From: Rhizobium sp. Q54
GTDB taxonomy: Bacteria; Pseudomonadota; Alphaproteobacteria; Rhizobiales; Aestuariivirgaceae
NCBI GenBank assembly: GCA_945889445.1
Contig: CAMDBX010000021.1
Location: forward strand, 1-47,835
DNA length: 47,835 nucleotides
Direction: 5' to 3'
Position 1 is the first letter of the stretch. Every line of letters begins with the position of its first letter. This document shows positions 18,474 through 26,214 of the stretch, piece by piece. A program made the translations under genes and the position numbers. The notes beneath the pieces are model-generated. The model had not been told where the DNA came from. It searched no databases and was given only the letters and a program-made list of their open reading frames with translations.

Positions 18474-19640
18474 CTAACGGCAGTTGCCGCGGGCTGGCTC
18501 GCCGGCAAGGCGTGCGGACAACCAGTTCACCGCCTGCCCATGACCTGCCTCCATGGCGCCGGAGTGGCCCTTGCCCTTGAGCACCACATAGCGGACGTTG
18601 GCGCCGGCCTGGCAGGCGCCGCGCACGAAGCGCGCCGTCACGTCCGGCTTCACGATGTCATCCGCCCCGCCCTGGATGATCAGCGCCGGGGCACTGGCGT
18701 TGATGCCAAACAGCGAGTTCTGCACCATCAGGTCCTTCCAGGGCGAAATGCTGCCCGGATCAGCCCTGAGGAATTGCTTGTCCAGGCTCTTCTGCGCCGC
18801 CGCAGCGTCGATCTTGCTGCCAAAGTCGTCAACGCAATTCCTGGAAACCTCCTCGATCAGCTTCTGCGACACGCCGTCGAGCAGGCTGTTCAGCGGGGCA
18901 CCATATTTCTCGTGCCATGAGTCCAGCGTGAAGGAGGCAAGGATGCGGCCGCCGACCGAATTGAGATTGGCCTTCAGCAATGTGGCAAGGTCGGTTGGGG
19001 GCGCAATGGCAGCAACGCCCTTGAGGCTGAGTTCCGGTGCATAGCTGGCGGCCAGCTGGGTGGCGAACAGCACCGCATGACCACCCTGCGAATAGCCCCA
19101 CAGGCCGAAGGCGTTGCCGCCGCCCACCTCGGGGATCTGCCGGGCGGCACGAACCGAGTCGATTACTGCATAGGCCTGGCCCTTGCCGATGAGATAACCC
19201 ACCGGCCCCGGCGTCCCCAGCCCGGGATAGTCGGTGGCGGCCACCACCAGCCCACTCGCCACGATGTCATTGAGGCCTCCGATGGCCTTGGTCGGTGTGG
19301 CCCGCAGGGAGGGCGCGCATTTCCAGGCGATGCCGGTGGTGGGGTGTGCCCAGGCGATGAACTTGCGCGCCGCCGGATTGGACGGCGCGGTGCCGGGCAG
19401 CACCACGATGCCGGTGGAAAGGATGGGCCGCATCCGGTAGTCGCGCGTCACGTATCGGATGCGCCACGCCGTGGCGCGGTAATTGCGCGGCAGACCGATC
19501 CGCTCATGGCTCAGCAATGTGCCCGCCTTCTGCTGGGCCGCCGGGATCGTGGCCGAATTCGGCGATGGCGGGCGTGCCTCGGCTGCCGGCACCGCCCCCA
19601 AGAGAGCGAGCAGCAGGACGAGCAGTGTGGATCGCTTCAA
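18474..19640 (-). CDS. Secreted lipase/esterase family alpha/beta hydrolase
   Basis: 388 residues. The signal peptide KRSTLLVLLLALLGAVPA is followed by AEARPP. The nucleophile is in GYSQGGHAV, the acid in GGADDIVKP and the His in GKGHSGAME, an arrangement typical of the LIP (secretory lipase) family. The best start is an unusual TTG at 19640: GGGAGG lies five bases before it and the signal peptide then begins Met-Lys-Arg. The upstream ATG codons (up to 19724) would put about 28 charged residues in front and have no ribosome site. The protein probably acts in the periplasm or outside the cell. Confidence 0.82.
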   Translation of the reverse strand: MKRSTLLVLLLALLGAVPAAEARPPSPNSATIPAAQQKAGTLLSHERIGLPRNYRATAWRIRYVTRDYRMRPILSTGIVVLPGTAPSNPAARKFIAWAHPTTGIAWKCAPSLRATPTKAIGGLNDIVASGLVVAATDYPGLGTPGPVGYLIGKGQAYAVIDSVRAARQIPEVGGGNAFGLWGYSQGGHAVLFATQLAASYAPELSLKGVAAIAPPTDLATLLKANLNSVGGRILASFTLDSWHEKYGAPLNSLLDGVSQKLIEEVSRNCVDDFGSKIDAAAAQKSLDKQFLRADPGSISPWKDLMVQNSLFGINASAPALIIQGGADDIVKPDVTARFVRGACQAGANVRYVVLKGKGHSGAMEAGHGQAVNWLSARLAGEPARGNCR

Positions 19641-19766
19641 AGCCAGCCTCCCAAGGGTCCGCCGCTTGTGCCGCCGCGGGCCGTGCGCCATCATCGGCAA
19701 CACAGCTAAGTGCGTCGCGCCCAATCGTCAATCGGGGCGCGCAACAGACAGGGGTTCGGCACGACA

Positions 19767-20525
19767 ATGTCCACGATCAGCGCTCAGGCCCGGCTGGTGC
19801 TCGCCATCGGCGCGCCCGGTTTCGCGGAGCGCCTGCTCGACGTTGCCGGCGCCTGTCTCGCCCATGATGCAGCAGCATTGTTGATCTTCCACCCTGCCGC
19901 CCCGCCCACCGTGCTGGTGGACAGGCTCAGACCCGCCGAGCGGGCCTGGCTCTATGGCGACTATCTCTCAGGCGTCTATGCGTTGAGCCCGTTTTTCCGG
20001 GCCGCACAGAAACTGAAAGCGCCGCGCGTCGCCCGCGTCCGCGAGATCGCGCCCAAGGGCTTCGCGCAGAGCGAATATCACCGCCGCTACTTCGCGCTGA
20101 TCGGCGTCGACGACATGATCGGCCTGCTCATTCCGGCAAGTGATGCGGAAACCGTGTTCATGTCCTTTTCGCGCAGCACCGGCAGCCGGCGATTCACGCC
20201 GAGCGATGCGAAGGCGCTGGCAGCGTCAGCCGAACTCCTCGCCGCCGCCGTCACCCGCCACTGCCAGATCGCCGGGCCACTCGCCAGCCGCCACACTCCG
20301 GCCGCCACCGCGCCCATCGCCCACACGCCAGCGCCCTCCGGCCTCACCGCGCGCGAGGCACAGGTGGTCAACCTCATGCTCGAGGGCCATTCGGCCCGCG
20401 CCATCGGCGAGGCACTCCGGATTTCCAACGAGACGGTCCGCGTTCATCGCCGCAACATCTATGAAAAGCTCGGCATCTCGTCGCAGGGCGAGTTGTTCCG
20501 CTGGTTCCTCGCCACACGGGGCTAA
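19767..20525 (+). CDS. LuxR family transcriptional regulator
   Basis: 252 residues. The C-terminal helix-turn-helix (LTAREAQVVNLMLEG... NETVRVHRRNIYEKLGI, about 188-240) is a clear GerE/LuxR domain. The N-terminal 170 residues look like an independent sensory domain and lack an obvious autoinducer-binding signature or a receiver Asp. It starts at MSTISAQ; the upstream in-frame ATG at 19710 falls in the promoter of the divergent lipase. It ends 65 bases before the deiminase-fold enzyme on the same strand, which may be its target. Confidence 0.88.
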   Translation: MSTISAQARLVLAIGAPGFAERLLDVAGACLAHDAAALLIFHPAAPPTVLVDRLRPAERAWLYGDYLSGVYALSPFFRAAQKLKAPRVARVREIAPKGFAQSEYHRRYFALIGVDDMIGLLIPASDAETVFMSFSRSTGSRRFTPSDAKALAASAELLAAAVTRHCQIAGPLASRHTPAATAPIAHTPAPSGLTAREAQVVNLMLEGHSARAIGEALRISNETVRVHRRNIYEKLGISSQGELFRWFLATRG

Positions 20526-20590
20526 CCCTGTTGCGGTATGGCGTCCCGCCGCCGACCGTCCTAGGCTTGTTGAAAATCAGGGAGAGAACC

Positions 20591-21520
20591 ATGACCAACG
20601 TGCCGCTGCGTGCCCGCCTCGAAAATGGCGGAACGCCCAAGATGACGGGCCGCTTCCAGATCAAGTCCGAAACCGGCGTCCTGACGGACGTGCTGCTTGG
20701 GCCTGCCGAAAGCTTCCGCTGGATGGGGCTGGAAAATGCCCAATGGTCGTCGCTGGTGCGTGACACCATGCGCAAGGGCTACAAGTTCGACAAGCAGGTC
20801 GCCATGCGCCAGCACCGCGAAATGGTGGATGCCTATAACCAGGCCGGCGTCACCACCCACTTCCTGCCGCTCGACATGACCAACCCCTACCAGGTCTATG
20901 CGCGCGACTCCTCCTTCATGTCGCCCTATGGCGCCGTGGTCTGCCAGCTCGCCAATCCGCGCCGCCGCGGCGAATACGCCGCAGTCCTGCGCTTCTACCT
21001 CGAGAACAACATCCCCATCTACGACATGATCTCGGCCGGCAATTTCGAGGGCGGCGACTTCAACATCATCCGTGACGGCCTGGCGCTTGTCGGCTTCACT
21101 GACCACCGCTCCGAGGAAGTGGCGGCGCGGCAGGCCTCCGAGTGGTTCATCAAGGAAGGCTGGGAGATCAAGTATGCGCCGATCGACCAGTTCTACGTCC
21201 ACATCGACCTGATGGTCTGCATGTTGAACGAGCACTGCGCCGCCGTCTGCCTCGAGACCACAGAAGACGACGTCATCGCCTGGCTCAAGTCGAAGAAGAT
21301 CGAGATCATCCCCGCCACCTTCAAGGAGACGATGGCGCTGGGCTGCAACGTGGTGACGCTGGGCGGCGACCGCGTACTCTCCACCGAAAGTGCGAAGGAC
21401 CTCAACGCCAAGATGCGCGCGGCGGGCTTCACCGTCTATGATCCGGACATGACCATGTTCCTGCAGGCCGGCGGTGGCGTCCACTGCATGTGCCAGCCGC
21501 TCAACCGCGAGGCGGCGTAG
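20591..21520 (+). CDS. Arginine deiminase / amidinotransferase-fold protein
   Basis: 309 residues of the guanidino-group-modifying superfamily. Visible motifs are ARDSSFM (substrate Asp), FEGGDFN (the conserved Glu-Gly-Gly-Asp), HIDLMVCML (catalytic His) and the C-terminal nucleophile Cys in GGVHCMCQPL. Members hydrolyse or transfer guanidino groups of arginine or methylarginine; DDAH-like or arginine-deiminase-like activity is possible. Two Cys residues lie in the nucleophile loop; the first, in VHC, is the expected one. GGGAGAGAACC precedes the ATG. A strong terminator follows. Confidence 0.83.
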   Translation: MTNVPLRARLENGGTPKMTGRFQIKSETGVLTDVLLGPAESFRWMGLENAQWSSLVRDTMRKGYKFDKQVAMRQHREMVDAYNQAGVTTHFLPLDMTNPYQVYARDSSFMSPYGAVVCQLANPRRRGEYAAVLRFYLENNIPIYDMISAGNFEGGDFNIIRDGLALVGFTDHRSEEVAARQASEWFIKEGWEIKYAPIDQFYVHIDLMVCMLNEHCAAVCLETTEDDVIAWLKSKKIEIIPATFKETMALGCNVVTLGGDRVLSTESAKDLNAKMRAAGFTVYDPDMTMFLQAGGGVHCMCQPLNREAA

Positions 21521-21553
21521 TCAGGCTGACGGGCGATACCAGATACAATGAGG

Positions 21554-21581
21554 TGCCGGGCAAAGGCCCGGCCCTTTTTAT
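21554..21581 (+). terminator. Terminator after the deiminase-fold gene
   Basis: GCCGGGC and GCCCGGC pair around a short AAAG loop followed by CCTTTTTATT, 34 bases past the stop. The T tract runs directly into the operator-like palindrome at 21580. Confidence 0.88.
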
Positions 21582-21595
21582 TAGTATTTTCTAAT
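21580..21595. promoter_or_regulatory. AT-rich palindrome, probable operator of the sulfur cluster
   Basis: ATTAG and CTAAT are perfect arms around TATTTT, located 77 bases ahead of the DUF2892 gene. The same CTAAT core recurs before the membrane fusion protein gene (21923-21949). AT-rich inverted repeats at the promoter are typical of ArsR-type repressors such as the sulfide-responsive BigR/SqrR group, but no such repressor gene is in the window, so the assignment is inference. A GACGTCCC/GGGGCGTC hairpin at 21614-21634 follows in the leader. Confidence 0.5.
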
Positions 21596-21671
21596 GTAAT
21601 TGATCCACGTCAAGACGTCCCTCCGCGGGGCGTCCTAGTCATGCTCGGGTTCACGTATTGGGAGCCCTGTC

Positions 21672-21875
21672 ATGAATGTCGATAAAGCTGTCCTGGCTTT
21701 TGCCGGATGTGTCGTTCTGGTTTCGGTGGCGCTGGCGCATTTCGTGTCGCCTTGGTGGCTGCTTCTCACCGCTTTTGCAGGCGCAAACATGCTGCAGGCC
21801 TCGGTGACGGGCTTCTGCCCCGCCGCCATGATCTTCAAAAAGCTCGGTTGCCGCGCCGGAGAGGCATTCCGCTGA
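21672..21875 (+). CDS. DUF2892 (YgaP transmembrane-type) small membrane protein
   Basis: 67 residues with two membrane helices (about 7-27 and 29-48) and the conserved GFCPAAMIFKKLG segment. In other proteins this domain is fused to rhodanese (YgaP), which ties it to sulfur transfer. GGGAG precedes the ATG. It is followed at 90 bases by the RND operon, which has a similar palindrome in its promoter region and ends with sulfide:quinone oxidoreductase; together these suggest a role in sulfide or persulfide handling. Confidence 0.82.
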   Translation: MNVDKAVLAFAGCVVLVSVALAHFVSPWWLLLTAFAGANMLQASVTGFCPAAMIFKKLGCRAGEAFR

Positions 21876-21922
21876 GGAATGCACCGAAGAACCGCGTTGG
21901 CTGCCCTTGACTTCCGAATCCT

Positions 21923-21949
21923 CTAATATAAGCTTCTGCTAATATTTAG
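21923..21949. promoter_or_regulatory. Repeated CTAATAT motif upstream of the RND operon
   Basis: Two direct copies of CTAATAT start 16 bases apart (21923 and 21939); the second is part of the perfect palindrome CTAA-TAT-TTAG. A possible -35 TTGACT is at 21907. The motif resembles the palindrome at 21580-21595 and lies 15 bases before the fusion-protein ATG, a position where a bound repressor would block transcription. Confidence 0.5.
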
Positions 21950-21964
21950 TGTACGAGGAATGCC

Positions 21965-22954
21965 ATGATCAGGTTCCAGGTTTTTCCGGCCTTGCTGGGG
22001 TTCATCTCCCTGACGGCGCCGGCCACAGCGGCGGAAGTGCCCGTCAACGTGGCCCAGCGACCTGATCTCAAGGCCGTCTTCGGCCAGGTGGAAAGCCGTG
22101 ACGTGGTGCCCGCCCGCGCCCGCATCGGCGGCACCGTTACCTCGCTGTCGGTTGAGGAAGGTACTGCCGTGAAGGCGGGTGACGTCATCGCCCGCGTGGT
22201 TGATGACAAGCTCGCCCTTCAACTCAACGCTGTGGATGCCCGCATCAAGGCAATCCAGGCCCAGCTCGACAACGCCAAGACCGAGCTCGACCGCGCCGCA
22301 AAGCTGCTCGCCGGCGGCGTCGTGGCCAAGACCCGCGTCGACCTCCTCCAAACCCAGTTTGACGTGCTGACCAACCAGCTCACCGCGGCGGAGGCCGACC
22401 GCGCCGTGCTCGTGCAGCAGCAGAGCGAGGGCGAGGTGCTTGCCCCTGCCCCAGGACGCGTGCTCACCGTTCCCGTCACCAAGGGCTCCGTCATCATGCC
22501 GGGTGAGCCCATCGCCCGCATTGCAGGTGGCGGCTATTTCCTGCGCCTGTCGTTGCCTGAGCGCCACGCCGGCCACATCAAGCTGGGTGACGACGTGATC
22601 GTCGGCAGCCGCGGCATGACCGATCTGTCGAAGGATGCGCCGCTCGGCCACGGCAAGGTGGTGAAGGTCTATCCCGAGATCGCCAACGGCAACGTGCTGG
22701 CGGATGTCGAGGTGGCGGATCTGGGCGACTTCTTCGTGGGCGAGCGCACGCGCGTGTGGATCCCCGTCGCCATGAAAACCGTGGTCTCGGTGCCTGCATC
22801 CGCCATCACCACGCGCGCCGGGGTGGATTATGTGAAGCTGGCGGGCGGAACCGACGTTCCGGTCATTCTCGGCCAGCGCTTCGATGACAATGGCACGCCC
22901 GCCGTCGAGATCCTCTCCGGCCTTGGCGAGGGCGACACGTTGGTGACGCCATGA
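21965..22954 (+). CDS. RND efflux periplasmic adaptor (membrane fusion protein)
   Basis: 329 residues of the HlyD/AcrA family. The signal peptide ends near ATAAEV (about residue 23). The lipoyl half-motifs flank a coiled-coil hairpin (about 80-150, DARIKAIQAQLDNAKTEL and a second heptad-rich helix), followed by the beta-barrel domain. It links the inner-membrane pump to an outer-membrane channel that is not encoded nearby. GAGGAATGCC precedes the ATG. It overlaps the pump gene by ATGA, so the subunits are made together. Confidence 0.9.
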   Translation: MIRFQVFPALLGFISLTAPATAAEVPVNVAQRPDLKAVFGQVESRDVVPARARIGGTVTSLSVEEGTAVKAGDVIARVVDDKLALQLNAVDARIKAIQAQLDNAKTELDRAAKLLAGGVVAKTRVDLLQTQFDVLTNQLTAAEADRAVLVQQQSEGEVLAPAPGRVLTVPVTKGSVIMPGEPIARIAGGGYFLRLSLPERHAGHIKLGDDVIVGSRGMTDLSKDAPLGHGKVVKVYPEIANGNVLADVEVADLGDFFVGERTRVWIPVAMKTVVSVPASAITTRAGVDYVKLAGGTDVPVILGQRFDDNGTPAVEILSGLGEGDTLVTP

Positions 22955-25900
22955 ACCTTGGCATTGCCGGGCGTCTGACGCGCGCCTTCATCCAGTCACC
23001 GCTCACGCCGCTGTTCCTGCTCGCCGCCCTCGCCGTGGGCCTCGTCGCGCTGCTCACCCTGCCGCGCGAGGAGGAGCCACAGATTTCCGTGCCGATGGTC
23101 GACATCTTCGTGCAGGCCAATGGGCTGCGGGCGGAAGACGCCGTAAAGCTTGTCACCGAACCGCTCGAGACCATCGTCAAGAGCATAGACGGAGTCGAAC
23201 ACGTCTACTCGCAGACGCGTGACGACAACGTCATGGTCACCGCCCGCTTCCTCGTGGGCACCTCGTCGGATGCCGCCATCCTGCGCGTGCACGAGAAGCT
23301 GCGCGCCAATTTGGACCGCATCCCCAGGGGCATTCCGGAGCCGCTGATCGTCGGGCGCGGCATCGATGACGTGGCCATCGTCGTGCTCACCCTCTCACCC
23401 AGGCCCGAGGCCGCCCCGCGCTGGACGGCGAATGACGTGAGCCGGGTGACGCGCGAGCTGCAGGTTGAACTCGCCAAGCTTGACGACATCGGCCTCACCT
23501 ACATCACTGGCAGCCAACCGGAAGAGATCCGCATCCAGCCGGACCCCGAAAAGCTTTCGCTCTACGGCATCACGCTGCAGCAGCTGGCGGGCAAGATCGC
23601 CGCCGCCAACCGGTCCTTCGAGGCCGGCACGCTGCGCGACGGCGGCAAGCAGATCACCATCATGGGCGGCCAGACACTGCAGTCGCCCTCCGACATCGCC
23701 AATATTCTGATCTCGGCGCGCGACGGCCGCCCGGTCTATGTGCGCAACGTGGCGCTCGTGCTGCTCTCAACCGATTCGCGCGAGGTGCGCGCCGCGAATG
23801 TGGTGAAGACGGCCACCAGGACCGCCACGTTGCCCGCCGTTTCGCTGGCCCTGGCCAAGCGCCCCGGCACCAATGCCGTGGTCATCGCCGAGCGCATCAC
23901 CGAGAGGCTGGAACAACTCGAAGGCACGCTGATCCCGGAGAACCTCACCGTCACAATCACGCGGAACTATGGCGAGACCGCCAACGAAAAAGCCAACGAA
24001 CTCCTGTTCCACCTTGGCCTTGCCACCATCTCCATCGTCATCCTCGTCGCGGTGGCCATCGGCTGGCGCGAGGCGCTGGTGGTGGCGGTGGTCATTCCCA
24101 CCACCATCCTGCTCACCCTCTTCGCCGCGCGCGTCATGGGCTATACGCTGAACCGCGTCAGCCTGTTCGCACTCATCTTCTCGATCGGCATTCTCGTCGA
24201 TGACGCCATCGTGGTGATCGAGAATATCGCCCGCCACTGGGCCATGAAGGATGGCCGCTCGCGCGTCGATGCCGCAGTCGATGCGGTGGCCGAAGTCGGC
24301 AACCCGACCATCGTGGCAACGCTTACGGTTGTCGCGGCGCTGCTGCCCATGCTCTTCGTGTCCGGCATGATGGGTCCCTACATGAGCCCCATCCCGTCGA
24401 CGGCCTCGGCCGCGATGATTTTTTCCTTCTTCGTTGCCGTCATGGTCACGCCCTGGCTGATGATAAAGTTCAGCGGCAAGGCGGATCACGGCAAGGCGGA
24501 TCACGGCCATGCCGCGCATGAAGTTGCCGACGGCGGCATCCTTGGGCGCGCCTATGTCGCGGTTGCACGCCCCATCATAAAGACCAAGGCGCGTGCCTGG
24601 ATCTTCCTGATCCTTGTCGGGTTCGCCACGCTCGCGTCGCTGTCGCTGTTCTACACGCGGGACGTGACCGTGAAGCTGCTGCCGTTCGACAACAAGTCGG
24701 AACTTCAGGTGGTGGTGGACCTGCCCGAGGGTTCCTCGGTGGAGGACACCGCGCGCGTCCTCGCCCAGTCAGCCGACGTGGCGCTGACACTGCCCGAGGT
24801 GGTCTCGATCCAGACCTATGCCGGCGAACCTGCCCCCTTCAACTTCAACGGTCTCGTGCGCCATTACTACATCCGCAACGCGCCGGAACTGGGCGACGTG
24901 CAGGTGACGCTGTCACCCAAGTCTGACCGCAGCCGCAGCAGCCATGACATTGCGCTGGAACTGCGCCAGAAGCTCAAGGCCCTGGCGCTACCCGACGGAA
25001 CCTCCATCAAGGTGGTCGAGCCGCCGCCGGGCCCGCCGGTGCTGGCAACATTGCTCGCCGAAATCTATGGCCCCGATCCCGAAACCCGCCGCGCCACCGC
25101 TGCCAAGGTGCGCGAGGCTTTCAACGCCGTGCCCTTCGTTGTCGACGTTGACGACAGCTACGGCCAGCAGACACCGCGCATCCGCGTCTCCATCGACCAG
25201 GACAATCTCGAATACCAGAAAGTCGAGGAAGGCGACGTCTATGACACGCTGCAGAGCCTCTATGCCGACAACACGGTAGGCTATTCGCACCGTGGTGGTG
25301 GGCGCCAGCCGATCCCGATCACCGTGGGCCTGCCGAAGTCGGACAAGGTCATCAACGAGCGCGTCCTCTCCACCCCCGTTCCTGCCAACGCCCTTCCCGG
25401 CGCGCGCGGCGTGGTGGAACTGGGCGATGTGGTGAGCGTCAGGAAGGAGCTCTCGTCGTTCCCGATCTTCCGCCACAACGGCAAGCCAACCGAAATGGTG
25501 ACGGGCGAACTCGCGGGCGCCTTCGAGGCCCCCGTCTATGGCATGATCGAAGTCGGCCGCGCGCTGGACAAGCTCGACTGGACAGGCCTCGAGAAGCCCG
25601 AGATCGCGCTGCATGGCCAGCCCATCGACGAATCGAAGCCGGTGCTGCTGTGGGACGGCGAATGGGAGGTCACCTGGGTTACCTTCCGCGACATGGGCGG
25701 TGCCTTCCTGATTGCGCTGCTGGGGATCTACATCCTCGTCGTCGCGCAGTTCGGCTCCTTCAAGCTGCCGCTGGTGATCCTGACGCCCATCCCCCTGACG
25801 CTGATCGGCATCATGCTCGGCCACTGGCTGTTCCATGCGGCCTTCACCGCCACCTCGATGATCGGCTTCATCGCGCTGGCCGGCATCATCGTGCGCAACT

Positions 25901-26187
25901 CCATTCTGCTCGTCGACTTCGTTCGCCATGAGAGGAAGCCCGGCGCGGACCTTCGCGATGTGATGCTGAAGGCCGGCGCCATCCGCTTCAAGCCGATCCT
26001 GCTCACCGCACTCGCCGCCATGATCGGCGCGGCCGTGATCCTCACCGACCCGATCTTCCAGGGACTCGCCATCTCGCTGCTCTTCGGGCTTGCGTCCTCG
26101 ACGCTACTCACCGTGCTGGTGATCCCCGCCATCTACATCGCGCTGCGCTACCGCCCGGCGGAACAGGACGAGCACGTGCCTGCCTAG
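22951..26187 (+). CDS. RND superfamily efflux pump, inner-membrane permease
   Basis: 1078 residues, the length of AcrB/MexB-like pumps. It has twelve expected membrane helices with two large periplasmic loops after helices 1 and 7. The proton-relay aspartates are Asp417-Asp418 in GILVDDAIVVIEN. The segment LVDFVRHERKPG near the C-terminus matches the family. Odd: a His-rich cytoplasmic stretch (about 507-525) made by a 15-base tandem repeat encoding KADHG twice, then HAAHE, which might bind metal. It is followed by sulfide:quinone oxidoreductase with a 27-base gap, so the operon exports something linked to sulfur stress; the substrate is unknown. Confidence 0.93.
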   Translation: MNLGIAGRLTRAFIQSPLTPLFLLAALAVGLVALLTLPREEEPQISVPMVDIFVQANGLRAEDAVKLVTEPLETIVKSIDGVEHVYSQTRDDNVMVTARFLVGTSSDAAILRVHEKLRANLDRIPRGIPEPLIVGRGIDDVAIVVLTLSPRPEAAPRWTANDVSRVTRELQVELAKLDDIGLTYITGSQPEEIRIQPDPEKLSLYGITLQQLAGKIAAANRSFEAGTLRDGGKQITIMGGQTLQSPSDIANILISARDGRPVYVRNVALVLLSTDSREVRAANVVKTATRTATLPAVSLALAKRPGTNAVVIAERITERLEQLEGTLIPENLTVTITRNYGETANEKANELLFHLGLATISIVILVAVAIGWREALVVAVVIPTTILLTLFAARVMGYTLNRVSLFALIFSIGILVDDAIVVIENIARHWAMKDGRSRVDAAVDAVAEVGNPTIVATLTVVAALLPMLFVSGMMGPYMSPIPSTASAAMIFSFFVAVMVTPWLMIKFSGKADHGKADHGHAAHEVADGGILGRAYVAVARPIIKTKARAWIFLILVGFATLASLSLFYTRDVTVKLLPFDNKSELQVVVDLPEGSSVEDTARVLAQSADVALTLPEVVSIQTYAGEPAPFNFNGLVRHYYIRNAPELGDVQVTLSPKSDRSRSSHDIALELRQKLKALALPDGTSIKVVEPPPGPPVLATLLAEIYGPDPETRRATAAKVREAFNAVPFVVDVDDSYGQQTPRIRVSIDQDNLEYQKVEEGDVYDTLQSLYADNTVGYSHRGGGRQPIPITVGLPKSDKVINERVLSTPVPANALPGARGVVELGDVVSVRKELSSFPIFRHNGKPTEMVTGELAGAFEAPVYGMIEVGRALDKLDWTGLEKPEIALHGQPIDESKPVLLWDGEWEVTWVTFRDMGGAFLIALLGIYILVVAQFGSFKLPLVILTPIPLTLIGIMLGHWLFHAAFTATSMIGFIALAGIIVRNSILLVDFVRHERKPGADLRDVMLKAGAIRFKPILLTALAAMIGAAVILTDPIFQGLAISLLFGLASSTLLTVLVIPAIYIALRYRPAEQDEHVPA

Positions 26188-26214
26188 GAATCCAACTCAG
26201 TGGGAGTGAATGAA

